A DNA stretch of 64,000 bases from Natronocella acetinitrilica (lineage in GTDB: Bacteria; Pseudomonadota; Gammaproteobacteria; Nitrococcales; Aquisalimonadaceae). Positions within the stretch are counted from its first letter, which is position 1. Each line of letters opens with the position of its first letter. Under the pieces are notes generated by a model. It worked only from the letters and a program-made list of their open reading frames with translations, made no database searches and was not told the origin of the DNA. Position numbers and translations under genes: made by a program. Shown here piece by piece: positions 25,513-33,067 of the stretch. Location of the stretch: positions 274,428 to 338,427 of the forward strand of contig NZ_JALJXV010000006.1 of NCBI RefSeq assembly GCF_024170285.1, in the 5' to 3' direction.

Positions 25513-26988
25513 GTGGAACAGGTACAACTCACGTTATCACACTGGGTATTTCTGCTAGTCATTCTCTCAATTTTTGTCTCGATCGGTTTTCGCAAGGGCG
25601 TCATCGTGCCCTCGATTGTCGGTACGCTCATGCTGGGGCTCCTGTCCGACAATTCGCCCGACGGCTTTCTCAACAGCATCATCTTCGGTGTACAGGTGGT
25701 CTTCCGTGCTCTCCTGAATGCGGGTGAGTCGCTGTTTGACATCATGCTGGTTATCGCACTGATGGTGGCAATGCTGAAGTCATTGCAGGCGCAAGGCGCA
25801 GACAAGATGATGGTCGCCCCCATGCGCAAGCTCATGGTGGGGCCGTGGACGGCGTTTTTCGTGCTCGGCATCACCATGTACATCGCAGCCGCGTTCTTCT
25901 GGCCAACACCAGCCGTGGCGCTCGTGGGAACCGTGCTGATTCCAGTAGCCATGCAGGTGGGTCTGCCCGCCATCGGCGCTGCAGTTGCAGTCAACCTGTT
26001 CGGCCACGGCATGGCGCTGGCCGCCGACCCGGTCATCCAGGGTGCGAACCGACTGACGGCCGGGGCTGCCGGCATTGATGTGCAGCAGATCCTGCCCTAC
26101 AGCATGCTGTTCTCGCTGATTGTCGGCGTGGTTGCCATCGCCATCGCTGTCTACACGATCCGCCGCGACATGAAGTCTGGCGCGATCGAGATCCCGAAGG
26201 GTGACACGGTCTTCACCAAGCCTGTCGAGGAAACGGCCGTCGGCCGGGACACAACCGCCGGTGCGATTGCCGAGGAAGTACCGCCCGGCCAGTATGCGAA
26301 ACTCTTCGCCATCGCGGTGCCGATCGTTCTGCTGTCCATCGCGCTGCTGATGATCTACCGCGCCGTGTTCCTGCCCGATCAGGCCATTCGTGGTGGCGGT
26401 GCCACCGCCCTGCTCGGCGGCTCGGCAACGGTCCTGCTGGTGCTGTCCTCGTTCGCGGCGCACGGCAGCAAGGCCCTGGACGGCATCAGCACGCACACCC
26501 GGGACGGTTTCTTCTTCGCCATCAAGATCTTTGCGCCGATCATCCCCATCGCCGGGTTCTTCTTCCTCGGTCATCCCGGCCACGCCGAAACCGTGATGGG
26601 CTCCGGCACGCCGGGCTTCCTGTTCGATATCGGCAACAATATCGGTCAGTACATCGACGGTAACGTTGTGCTGCTGGCCTTCGGTATTGCCGTGATCGGT
26701 CTGCTGAGCGGCATGGACGGTTCCGGCTTCTCCGGCCTGCCGCTGGTGGGTTCGCTCTCAGGCGCGCTTGGCACAGGTGCCGGGGTGGACATCGCAGTCC
26801 TCGCCGCCCTCGGCCAGGTCTGCGCCATCTTCGCTGGCGGTGGCACACTGGCTGCCTGGGCGTTCGGGGTTGCGGCGGATGCCGGTATCGCGGGCGTCAA
26901 TCCGCAGGAACTGGTCAGGCGTAATTTCGTCCCGGTCATGACAGGGGTGCTGATCGCAACAGTGGTCGCGATCATCATCATGATCTGA
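25513..26988 (+). CDS. polytopic membrane permease of the catabolic locus
   Basis: This 491-residue protein has about 12 hydrophobic segments and glycine-rich re-entrant-like regions (GLLSGMDGSGFSGLPLVGSL; AAAFFWPTPAVALVGTVLIP). It resembles the ion-transporter group that contains GntP- and citrate/dicarboxylate-type carriers, but I cannot place it in a named family. A soluble loop (about 225-265) separates two halves. It starts with a good ribosome site (GGGGAGGG) and is the first gene downstream of the operator-bearing divergent region. Therefore it is the likely importer of the pathway's substrate, probably an organic anion or zwitterion. A hairpin terminator follows its stop. Confidence 0.6.
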   Translation: MEQVQLTLSHWVFLLVILSIFVSIGFRKGVIVPSIVGTLMLGLLSDNSPDGFLNSIIFGVQVVFRALLNAGESLFDIMLVIALMVAMLKSLQAQGADKMMVAPMRKLMVGPWTAFFVLGITMYIAAAFFWPTPAVALVGTVLIPVAMQVGLPAIGAAVAVNLFGHGMALAADPVIQGANRLTAGAAGIDVQQILPYSMLFSLIVGVVAIAIAVYTIRRDMKSGAIEIPKGDTVFTKPVEETAVGRDTTAGAIAEEVPPGQYAKLFAIAVPIVLLSIALLMIYRAVFLPDQAIRGGGATALLGGSATVLLVLSSFAAHGSKALDGISTHTRDGFFFAIKIFAPIIPIAGFFFLGHPGHAETVMGSGTPGFLFDIGNNIGQYIDGNVVLLAFGIAVIGLLSGMDGSGFSGLPLVGSLSGALGTGAGVDIAVLAALGQVCAIFAGGGTLAAWAFGVAADAGIAGVNPQELVRRNFVPVMTGVLIATVVAIIIMI

Positions 26989-27018
26989 CCATCCGGCCGC
27001 CACGGCCGCAGCCCGATC

Positions 27019-27049
27019 CGCGAGGAGCCATCCTGCATGGCTCCTCGCG
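27019..27049 (+). terminator. hairpin terminator after the permease gene
   Basis: A 13-base perfect stem (27019-27031 with 27037-27049) encloses the loop CCTGC; the downstream bases are TGTTT. It lies 30 bases after the permease stop and would separate it from the reductase gene. Confidence 0.65.
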
Positions 27050-27101
27050 CTGTTTCACGCAACTATATTATGTGTCGCAAAGACCCTAGACGAGGTTCCC
27101 C

Positions 27102-28082
27102 ATGGCAGTTTCTACCTCCACCGAAACTCTCAAGGTACGAGTGGCCAAGGTCACTCCGGAAACAGACACCATCAAGCGCTTCGAACTGGTTGCCCTTGAC
27201 GGAGGCGAGTTGCCGGCCTTCACTGCCGGCGCGCACGTCAACGTGATCACGGACGCTGGCATGGCTCGATCCTACTCGCTGGCGAACGATCCCACGGAGC
27301 GGAGTCGCTACCTCCTCGGCGTCCTCCGGGAACCCGAGAGCCGCGGCGGCTCCGAGTGGATGCATGAGTCTGTCTCTGAGGGCATGGAGCTCGAGATCAC
27401 GCTGCCCCGCAATAACTTCGAGCTGCGCGAGGACGGTAGATCCCATGTGCTGATTGCCGGCGGCGTCGGTATCACCCCCCTGCTCTCCATGGCACATCGG
27501 TTAAAGGCGATTGGTGCGGAATTCACCCTGCACTACTGCACCAAGTTTGCAGAGCAGACTGCCTTCCGGGAGGAAGTCTCCGCGGTGTGCGGCGATCGGG
27601 CGGTATTCCACCACGATGGCGGAGATCCGGACGAAGGCATCCAGCTCGAGCAGGTGCTGATGGATCCTCCCGAGGATGGTCATCTCTATGTTTGCGGACC
27701 CGGCGGCCTCCTGCAGGCAACGCGCATGCTCGCAGACGCGTTCGAGTGGCCGGAAGAGCATGTGCACTTCGAACTCTTTTCGGCTCAGCGTTCTGGCGAT
27801 GAGCTCAGCAACGACCCCTTCACGGTGTATCTCCAGAAGAGCGAGCGCGAGCTTGAGGTACCCGCGGACAAGACGCTACTGCAGGTTCTTCGCGAGGCCG
27901 GCTACGAGATCGAGTCCTTCTGCGAGGAGGGCATTTGCTCGACCTGCGAAACAGCAGTCGTTTCCGGTAATATCGAGCACCGCGACGATGTGCTCTCGGA
28001 CGACGAAAAGGCATGCAACGACCGGATGATGGTCTGTGTGTCCCGCGCACCTGCCGGTGAACGCGTCGTTCTGGACCTTTGA
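27102..28082 (+). CDS. VanB/phthalate-dioxygenase-type reductase (flavin plus C-terminal [2Fe-2S])
   Basis: This 326-residue electron-transfer protein has the flavin motif RSYSLAND, the pyridine-nucleotide motif GGVGITPLLSMAH, CGPGGLL, and a C-terminal plant-type ferredoxin domain with cysteines in FCEEGICSTCE and a fourth Cys near MMVCVS. This is the order of PDR/VanB reductases, which pass electrons from NAD(P)H to terminal oxygenases. No Rieske oxygenase is encoded nearby, so the plausible partners are the two heme-oxygenase-like diiron proteins and the two free ferredoxins of this locus. It is followed after 12 bases by a YciI-like gene. Confidence 0.9.
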   Translation: MAVSTSTETLKVRVAKVTPETDTIKRFELVALDGGELPAFTAGAHVNVITDAGMARSYSLANDPTERSRYLLGVLREPESRGGSEWMHESVSEGMELEITLPRNNFELREDGRSHVLIAGGVGITPLLSMAHRLKAIGAEFTLHYCTKFAEQTAFREEVSAVCGDRAVFHHDGGDPDEGIQLEQVLMDPPEDGHLYVCGPGGLLQATRMLADAFEWPEEHVHFELFSAQRSGDELSNDPFTVYLQKSERELEVPADKTLLQVLREAGYEIESFCEEGICSTCETAVVSGNIEHRDDVLSDDEKACNDRMMVCVSRAPAGERVVLDL

Positions 28083-28094
28083 GGAGATAGTGTA

Positions 28095-28352
28095 ATGGCG
28101 TTTTTCGCAGCAATTCTGCGTATGGCCGATGAAAGCCGCAATCAGGCGGTACGTCCCGCGCACCTCGAGTATCTTGCAAGCCTCGAGCAGCAAGGCAAGA
28201 TCCATGGCAAAGGGCCGTTTACCGATGGCTCGGGTGGCATGGTGGTGTATATCGCCGATTCACTGGAGGATGCCAGGCAGCTGGCGGAGGCGGATCCCTA
28301 CGTAGCCGAGAAGGTACGCAGCCTTGAACTGCATGAATGGAAGCTGGGTTAA
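28095..28352 (+). CDS. YciI-family small protein
   Basis: This 85-residue protein has the YciI/ferredoxin-like dimeric alpha-beta pattern: RPAHLEYLASLEQQGKIHGKGPF, split here to the His of RPAHL and GP, then VVYIADSLEDARQLAEADPY. The conserved His near residue 21 and the Asp of EADPY are the family's putative active-site pair. Related proteins include TftG, a dehydrochlorinase in aromatic degradation. It is cotranscribed with the reductase (12-base gap, GAGGAG site). A role as lyase or isomerase of a pathway intermediate is possible but unproved. Confidence 0.85.
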   Translation: MAFFAAILRMADESRNQAVRPAHLEYLASLEQQGKIHGKGPFTDGSGGMVVYIADSLEDARQLAEADPYVAEKVRSLELHEWKLG

Positions 28353-28370
28353 CAGCGCTATCGTGACAAC

Positions 28371-28405
28371 CGAACAAGGCCCGCCATCACGGCGGGCCTT
28401 GTTCG
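28371..28405. terminator. bidirectional hairpin between convergent genes
   Basis: A 15-base perfect stem (28371-28385 with 28391-28405) with loop ATCAC separates the YciI gene and the convergent dienelactone-hydrolase gene. Its right arm lies inside the last codons of the latter. There is no long T-run, so efficiency is uncertain. Confidence 0.6.
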
Positions 28406-29097
28406 TCAGCCTTACGCCGATTGCGTTCGAGAAAGCTCAGCAACCGGGGCCAGATCGCTTCAGCCGCATCCGGATGGTAGTTGCGATGCCCTTCGAGAAA
28501 GAAACCATGCTCTGCGTCGGGGTGGGTAATGAGTTCACAACTCCCGCCCTTCGCAAGTAAGCGTTCGCAGAAATCCCTGGAATCGCTGGCCGGAAATGTC
28601 GTATCCCGTTCACCGTGAATCGCGAGCAGCGGAGCGCTGATCCGATCTACAAGGGTGATAGGCGAGACAGGCTTTGCCAGAGTCGATTTCCCCGCATAGT
28701 GAGCTTGCCCGTAGAAGGAAACGACGCGGCTGAAGCACTGCAAGGCGGCCGCCGATATGACGGCCAGGCTGCCGCCTCGGCAGACACCGATCAGCCCGAA
28801 AGGCTCATCGGCAACACCGGGCTGCCGCGCCAGCCAGCGAACAGCCATTCCAACGCCTCGCCCGACGATATCATCCGCCGGATCCCTGTCCGTTGTCTGC
28901 CAGCCATGAAGCAAGACGGCATAGCCATGCTCTGCCAGACGCTCAACGAAACGGATGTCCATCTCCTGCAGCCCGAAAAGACCATGGAGCACGATCAGAC
29001 CGGGGAGCGGCTCGGGCACGTCGGGGCGAACGAAAACCGACTCGAACCGCATGCCAGTGCTGCCATAGACGACGTCGGAGCGATTCAGAGTCGACAC
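28387..29097 (-). CDS. dienelactone hydrolase-family alpha/beta hydrolase
   Basis: This 236-residue cytoplasmic hydrolase has the nucleophile elbow GVCRGGS with Cys rather than Ser, the mark of dienelactone hydrolases, with acid HGERDTTFP and His in DAEHGFFLEGHRNYHP. Length fits the family. Dienelactone hydrolases open lactones in aromatic catabolism, but many paralogues act on other esters. It starts three bases after the stop of the ferredoxin gene, forming a ferredoxin-DLH unit downstream of the first diiron oxygenase gene. It probably hydrolyses a lactone or ester intermediate of the pathway. Confidence 0.87.
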   Translation of the reverse strand: MSTLNRSDVVYGSTGMRFESVFVRPDVPEPLPGLIVLHGLFGLQEMDIRFVERLAEHGYAVLLHGWQTTDRDPADDIVGRGVGMAVRWLARQPGVADEPFGLIGVCRGGSLAVISAAALQCFSRVVSFYGQAHYAGKSTLAKPVSPITLVDRISAPLLAIHGERDTTFPASDSRDFCERLLAKGGSCELITHPDAEHGFFLEGHRNYHPDAAEAIWPRLLSFLERNRRKADEQGPP

Positions 29098-29100
29098 TGC

Positions 29101-29397
29101 CTAATCCACGTCCTGAGATAGTTCGATGTCGTGGCTGATCCACAGCTGGCAGGCGAGGCGATAGCCTTCGTCGATCTTCTCGCCGAGCATCTTCTTTTCT
29201 TTCCAGTTCGGCTCTGGCAGGTGCTCGCCACCGGAGATGACCCGGCAACGACAGGTTGCGCATTTTCCCATCCCGCACTTGTAGCTAAGGTTGGGATAGG
29301 GAAACTGCCGGATACCGGCGCGGACAACCAGATTGGTGTTGTCCTTGACCTCTCCGACGTGGACTTCCCCATTCTTGTGCAGCGTGATCTTCGGCAT
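29101..29397 (-). CDS. [2Fe-2S] ferredoxin (first)
   Basis: This 98-residue plant-type ferredoxin has cysteines in KCGMGKCATCRC (C-x4-C-x2-C plus an extra C) and a fourth ligand in YRLACQLW. I chose ATG 29397 (MPKITLHKNGEVHVGEV); the longer frame adds an unlikely leader. It lies between the diiron oxygenase (112 bases upstream) and the hydrolase (three bases downstream), so it probably donates electrons to the oxygenase. It differs clearly from the second ferredoxin at 32689, so they are not a recent duplicate pair. Confidence 0.9.
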   Translation of the reverse strand: MPKITLHKNGEVHVGEVKDNTNLVVRAGIRQFPYPNLSYKCGMGKCATCRCRVISGGEHLPEPNWKEKKMLGEKIDEGYRLACQLWISHDIELSQDVD

Positions 29398-29509
29398 GGT
29401 GTTTCCTATCTGGATAGCGGCAAATGATAACGCGCAGGTCCGAACATGGCACGCCGACAACTTGCGGCATGACATGGTCCGACCTGCGCGATGTGTAACC
29501 AGCAGCCCG

Positions 29510-30247
29510 TCAGGCGGCTACTGGCATGCCGATTTCCGAGAGCGGCACGTCCTTGGCCACGTAGTCGTAGTACAGCGCCGTGGTGTAGAGCAGACGCATC
29601 TGCGCACCGATCTCACAGATCTTCAGGCAGGCCTGCTGCAACTCCACCGTGTCCGCATGCTCAAGCACGATCTGGTAGCCACGCTCACCGTGAATCTCGT
29701 CGGAGACGATGTGCAGATCAAAGAACTCGACCTCCTCATCGGTGAAGCCGTACTTCTCACGCAGCGTCGGCGTCTGACGGCGGTAGATCGACGGCACCTG
29801 GCTCTCGAGGCCAACCACCAGACCGGCCACCGCAACGACCCAGTGCTCGCGCATCGCCACCGAATAGCACCACGCCTGCAGGCCACGGGTCGTCGGCGAC
29901 ATGTTGTCCGGGTTCACAACCCGCTCGCCCGTCGTGCCACAGGCCTCGGCGAAGCGAATCAGCAGATCCGTGTGGCGGTCACCACCGATCTCCTCTTCAT
30001 ACATGTTCTGCAGCATGAAGTCCTTCGCTTCCTGGCAATGATCCGGCGTGCGCGCATAGATGTAGGCCAGGTAGTCCGCGAACGGACCCACGTAGTGATA
30101 GTGATTCTCCGCCCAGCGGGCCAGATGATCACGGTCAAGCTTGCCGCTCGCCCAGGCAATGCTGAACGGCGCCTTGTTCGCACTCTTGCCCTTGATCGCA
30201 TCTTCCAGCGCAGTGCGGAACGTATCCCGATCCATCAACTCTGCCAT
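29510..30247 (-). CDS. heme-oxygenase-like diiron oxidase/oxygenase (PqqC/CADD-like), copy A
   Basis: This 245-residue all-helical protein belongs to the TENA/PqqC/heme-oxygenase-like group. The ligand set of the diiron subgroup (CADD, SznF, UndA, BesC) is visible: E in YEEEIGGDRH (about E85) with H92, E148 in VGLESQVP, and H179-x3-D183-x2-H186 in LHIVSDEIHG, the same HxxxDxxH spacing as CADD and SznF. Known members do oxidative C-C cleavage, N-oxygenation or self-sacrificing pABA synthesis. I chose ATG 30247 after a GAGGAGC site. It differs from copy B only at residue 112 (N/D) and the last five residues. Ferredoxin genes nearby fit its need for electrons. The substrate is unknown. Confidence 0.82.
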   Translation of the reverse strand: MAELMDRDTFRTALEDAIKGKSANKAPFSIAWASGKLDRDHLARWAENHYHYVGPFADYLAYIYARTPDHCQEAKDFMLQNMYEEEIGGDRHTDLLIRFAEACGTTGERVVNPDNMSPTTRGLQAWCYSVAMREHWVVAVAGLVVGLESQVPSIYRRQTPTLREKYGFTDEEVEFFDLHIVSDEIHGERGYQIVLEHADTVELQQACLKICEIGAQMRLLYTTALYYDYVAKDVPLSEIGMPVAA

Positions 30248-30321
30248 GTCTATGCTCCTCAATATTGCTCGCCCGACCGCCGACTCTCGACCTACACGGG
30301 CTGTCACTTGCGACAGCTTCC
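29526..30321 (-). repeat. 796-bp near-identical duplication, copy A
   Basis: This stretch covers the coding region from near the C terminus to 74 bases upstream of the ATG and aligns without gaps with 35257-36052, with only scattered base changes. Similarity stops abruptly at both ends. Both copies are in the same orientation, about 5.7 kb apart. Confidence 0.85.
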
Positions 30322-30382
30322 GGCCTTCTGAAGGCTGACGCGACTCGAGTGAGCCCATCCGAAGCGGCTCGCCCACTAATCT

Positions 30383-30434
30383 TGTATACTATATACAGAA
30401 TGGTTGAGTATATTCCGGCTCAACCCTTTGTCAA
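30383..30434 (-). promoter_or_regulatory. promoter with 15-bp operator before diiron oxygenase copy A
   Basis: On the minus strand a consensus -35 TTGACA (30434-30429), a 16-base spacer and -10 TATACT (30412-30407) are followed after nine bases by the palindrome at 30383-30397, on the plus strand TGTATA-CTA-TATACA. The operator lies over the expected first transcribed bases, a position that would block transcription when bound. Confidence 0.7.
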
Positions 30435-30522
30435 GCAACATACCACTCACTACAGTGTAATCAGCTGTCGCGACCAGATCAGGCGCCGCCTGGCCGGCTC
30501 ATCTGGTCAGCTTTCGCCTTTT

Positions 30523-30537
30523 CGTATACAGTATTCG
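30523..30537 (+). promoter_or_regulatory. operator-like site before the creatininase-family gene
   Basis: CGTATA-CAG-TATTCG resembles TGTATA-N3-TATACA with mismatches at the outer bases. It lies 42 bases upstream of the GTG-preceding leader and the start at 30579. The region 30398-30522 between the two divergent operators contains no gene. Confidence 0.5.
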
Positions 30538-30578
30538 TAAAGGCCCCAGGGTGCCGGTATTAACATGAGGAGCCCACC

Positions 30579-31355
30579 GTGAACGACCAAGCCTATATTC
30601 TGGCGGACATGACATGGCCTGAAGTGGCTGATGCGCTCAAGACCACCGAAATGGCAATTATACCGGTGGGCGCCCATGAGCAACACGGCCCCCATATGGC
30701 AGAGAGTTGCGATGCCGTGCTCGCCGAGGCCATGGCGCATCGGCTTGCCGCACGCCTGCACCCGCGGGTGGTTGTCGCTCCCACGATCAATATGGGCGTC
30801 TCACCGCACCATATGAACTTCCCCGGCACCATCACACTGCGTCCTGAGACCCTGATCGCAGTACTCCGGGACATGGTCACCTCGCTGAAGAAGCACGGGT
30901 TGACGCGGTTTCTGTTCCTCAACGGTCACGGTGGCAACCAGTCCACGCTAGGAATCGCCAGCGCCTCGCTGTCGCAGGAACTGGATGTGGAATGCTATTA
31001 CGCCAAGACCACAGCAGCCGCCAAAAACGCCATCGCGGAGCATGTGTCCTCCAAACCGTTCGGACACAGTTGCGAGCGGGAGGTCTCCGAGGCCTACTAC
31101 CTGGCACCACATATCGTGCGCGAATCGAAGATCACCAGCGGCGAGATTCGGCGTGGCAAGGGGCGATGGGAAAGCCTGCGGCCCGGCAATCCGATTCAGG
31201 GCTTTTACAGCTACGAAGAGATGACCGCCAACGGGTGCATTGGCGACGCCACCAGGGCGAGCCTGGAAATTGGTCAACAGATCGTGGAAGAGGCGTTGGA
31301 CGGATTGGTCAAGGGCGTGGAAGACATCCTTGCCATAAAGCCGGACAGCCGCTGA
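30579..31355 (+). CDS. creatininase-family amidohydrolase
   Basis: This 258-residue metal-dependent amidohydrolase has the family's metal-binding blocks: IPVGAHEQHGPHMAESCD (Glu, His, Asp), MGVSPHHMNFPGTITL and FLFLNGHGGNQ. The family contains creatinine amidohydrolase, the FAPy deformylase ArfB and the mycofactocin peptidase MftE, so cleavage of a cyclic amide or formamide is likely. The start follows AGGAGCCCACC at GTG 30579. A small unknown gene follows 32 bases later. It is divergent from the diiron oxygenase copy A and shares its regulatory region, so both probably serve the same pathway. Confidence 0.88.
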   Translation: MNDQAYILADMTWPEVADALKTTEMAIIPVGAHEQHGPHMAESCDAVLAEAMAHRLAARLHPRVVVAPTINMGVSPHHMNFPGTITLRPETLIAVLRDMVTSLKKHGLTRFLFLNGHGGNQSTLGIASASLSQELDVECYYAKTTAAAKNAIAEHVSSKPFGHSCEREVSEAYYLAPHIVRESKITSGEIRRGKGRWESLRPGNPIQGFYSYEEMTANGCIGDATRASLEIGQQIVEEALDGLVKGVEDILAIKPDSR

Positions 31356-31387
31356 ATCGGGGCACCGAACGCAAAGGAGAACGATCC

Positions 31388-31690
31388 GTGTACATCATAC
31401 TGGCCAGCAAGGACAACCAATACCGCAGCGAAGTGGTGGACGGCCTTCGCGCCGTGGAGAAGTACGACTATTACTTCTACGACCAGAAACGCGCCGAGTT
31501 CGTGATTGCGGAAGTCATGTCTCCGACGACCCGCGTGAAGATCGTCAGCGCCGGCGAACCAGAAGACGTGAACTATGTGCCCGTAAAGATATTCGAGTCG
31601 TTCGAGGATATTGACGAGGCACGTTCGGAACTCGAATCTCTCATCTCCTTCGGACATCTGAAGACCGAGTTACGCCGCGTCGAACAATAA
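31388..31690 (+). CDS. small conserved-looking protein of unknown function
   Basis: This 100-residue acidic protein starts at GTG 31388 after an AAAGGAGAA site. The sequence (VYIILASKDNQYRSEVVDGL, then YDYYFYDQKRAEFVIAEVM) alternates strands and helices like a small alpha-beta or dimeric barrel protein. I recognise no family. It is cotranscribed with the creatininase-family gene (32-base gap) and ends at a terminator hairpin. It may be an accessory subunit or an intermediate-processing enzyme of the same pathway. Confidence 0.65.
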   Translation: MYIILASKDNQYRSEVVDGLRAVEKYDYYFYDQKRAEFVIAEVMSPTTRVKIVSAGEPEDVNYVPVKIFESFEDIDEARSELESLISFGHLKTELRRVEQ

Positions 31691-31707
31691 ATTTCGCCAA
31701 TAAAAAA

Positions 31708-31728
31708 GGCCAGATTTCCTTTCTGGCC
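31708..31728. terminator. bidirectional terminator between convergent genes
   Basis: GGCCAGA (31708-31714) pairs with TCTGGCC (31722-31728) across a seven-base loop. It is flanked by AAAAAA on the left and TCTTTATTTT on the right, so it can end transcription in both directions between the small gene and the aspartate-dehydrogenase-like gene. Confidence 0.75.
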
Positions 31729-31751
31729 TGAGTCTTTATTTTCAATAATAT

Positions 31752-32558
31752 TTATATCCCTATAACGAGGGGGGATGCGTTTCCCTTTATCACTTTCAGC
31801 ACACTCATTGCGACGATATAACCCGTTTTCGGATTCTTCTTGGATGGCGTGTTCTCAACCTGAATTGACACCTTTCCGAATTGGCCAACCGCCTCGATCT
31901 GATGGGTATTCCGATCAAGGTCGGGATCCACCATGACCCGTACGATGGTCTCATCCAGTCCGACTCCCGCAAGACTCAGTGCCGCAGAAACATTGACGCT
32001 CTCCGGAAACGTCCGTGAGGCCTCCCTCGCGGTGCCCTTGAATACCTCTGTCGCCTCCGTGAGCGTATCGAGATTCACCACCTCTTCGGCGAAGGTGCCG
32101 CGCCATGCGGCGACAGGCTTGCGCGTTGTCAGTGTGACGCTGTCAAGCCGGCCCTGGGCACCGGCAGCAATACGGTCGAGGCCTGCAACCGCGGCAGATG
32201 GCACAATGATGCGGCGCTGCGCCTTTTCCGCTGCTGCCCACACCGCCTCGTACAGAGACTGATCGCAGAAGGCGCCAACGGAGACAACGATCAGATCGCG
32301 ACCGCTCTGCAAGACGTTGACGCCATGAGCCTGCACGGCGCCATGACCTGCGGCCTCGACCACGAGATCCACATCGACGCCAAGGAAATCGGCCTCATTG
32401 TCGGTCACCAGCACGCCGTCCCCCAGCTCCTGGTCCACTGATGACAAGCGCCGGACAAGCACTGCCTTCAACTCCGCATTTCCGGCTTTACCCTCAGCTA
32501 TTCCTTGCGCGACATCTCGACCGATTGTCCCGAATCCGATCAATCCTATTTTCAGCAC
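31752..32558 (-). CDS. L-aspartate dehydrogenase-like enzyme (NadX/DUF108 family)
   Basis: This 268-residue enzyme has an N-terminal Rossmann motif (KIGLIGFGTIGRDVA) and the aspartate-dehydrogenase catalytic region: VVEAAGHGAVQAHG, VVSVGAFCD, IIVPSAAVAGLDRI, and a C-terminal KKNPKTGYIVAMSVLKVI. The start is GTG 32558 after AAGGGGG. Family members oxidise aspartate or reduce iminoaspartate with NAD(P). No nadA or nadC is next to it, so a catabolic role is more likely than NAD synthesis: oxidation of an aspartate-like amino acid, or handling an imine. Confidence 0.87.
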   Translation of the reverse strand: MLKIGLIGFGTIGRDVAQGIAEGKAGNAELKAVLVRRLSSVDQELGDGVLVTDNEADFLGVDVDLVVEAAGHGAVQAHGVNVLQSGRDLIVVSVGAFCDQSLYEAVWAAAEKAQRRIIVPSAAVAGLDRIAAGAQGRLDSVTLTTRKPVAAWRGTFAEEVVNLDTLTEATEVFKGTAREASRTFPESVNVSAALSLAGVGLDETIVRVMVDPDLDRNTHQIEAVGQFGKVSIQVENTPSKKNPKTGYIVAMSVLKVIKGNASPLVIGI

Positions 32559-32581
32559 TTATAGCCCCCTTATCTTCATAC

Positions 32582-32628
32582 ATGAGCGGCTTCACCAAAT
32601 CGCTATTTTATCGTTGCGAGCCGCTCAT
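32582..32628. repeat. 10-bp inverted repeat in a divergent intergenic region
   Basis: ATGAGCGGCT (32582-32591) and AGCCGCTCAT (32619-32628) are perfect inverted copies, 27 bases apart. They lie in the 130-base region between the aspartate-dehydrogenase-like and second ferredoxin genes. This unit lacks the TGTATA palindrome, so it may use a different control. Confidence 0.45.
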
Positions 32629-32688
32629 TCCCATGTTAATTTCGTTTTTCTTGGCATGCTGCATGCGTATCAACAGGTAAACCTCTCG

Positions 32689-32991
32689 ATGTTCTCCATT
32701 ACATTCATCACCAATGCCAACAAGGAAGTTGAGGTCAAGGAGATGTCCAATCTCCTGCGTGTATCCTTGCGTCAGCAGGGCGGCATCCCTTTCAAGTGCG
32801 GCGGAGGAATCTGCGGCACTTGTCGTTGCAAGATCGAAGAAGGTCTCGAAAACACGGACAAGGTGAAGAAAAAGGAAGAAAAACACCTGACACCGGAAGA
32901 GATCGCCGAGGGCTACCGAATGGCTTGCCAGACCTTCGTGAGCGGAGACGTCAAGGTGTCCTGGGATCCTGACCGGGTCGTGAAAAAGTAG
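32689..32991 (+). CDS. [2Fe-2S] ferredoxin (second)
   Basis: This 100-residue plant-type ferredoxin has FKCGGGICGTCRCKIEEG (C-x4-C-x2-C) and a fourth Cys in YRMACQTF. I chose ATG 32689 (MFSITFITNANKEVEV); a longer frame upstream overlaps the divergent gene. It is rich in Lys/Glu between the cluster motifs (KVKKKEEKHL). It stands alone, divergent from the aspartate-dehydrogenase-like gene, and ends before a strong hairpin. With the reductase at 27102 it could form an electron chain to diiron oxygenase copy B. Confidence 0.9.
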   Translation: MFSITFITNANKEVEVKEMSNLLRVSLRQQGGIPFKCGGGICGTCRCKIEEGLENTDKVKKKEEKHLTPEEIAEGYRMACQTFVSGDVKVSWDPDRVVKK

Positions 32992-33023
32992 CCGACCAGC
33001 CTACTCCCTTCGTGTTGTTCGAG

Positions 33024-33056
33024 ACGCCGCCGATGACGAATCATCGGCGGCGTTTT
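33024..33056. terminator. strong hairpin terminator between ferredoxin and GlcG-like genes
   Basis: A 13-base perfect stem (33024-33036 with 33041-33053) with loop CGAA is followed by TTTTCG. It serves the ferredoxin gene and, from the other side, the convergent GlcG-like gene. Confidence 0.8.
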
Positions 33057-33067
33057 CGTATCCGGCA

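Noticed and set aside
25780..26583. Antisense frame opposite the permease gene
   Set aside because: Same reason: Gln/Arg/His-rich complement of a membrane protein, no start signal.
27102..28082. Reductase of a Rieske oxygenase
   Set aside because: No Rieske oxygenase alpha subunit (CxH...CxxH) is encoded anywhere in the locus.
29510..30247. PQQ biosynthesis protein PqqC
   Set aside because: No pqqA, pqqB, pqqD or pqqE is nearby, and the HxxxDxxH plus Glu ligand pattern fits the diiron subgroup rather than the metal-free PqqC.
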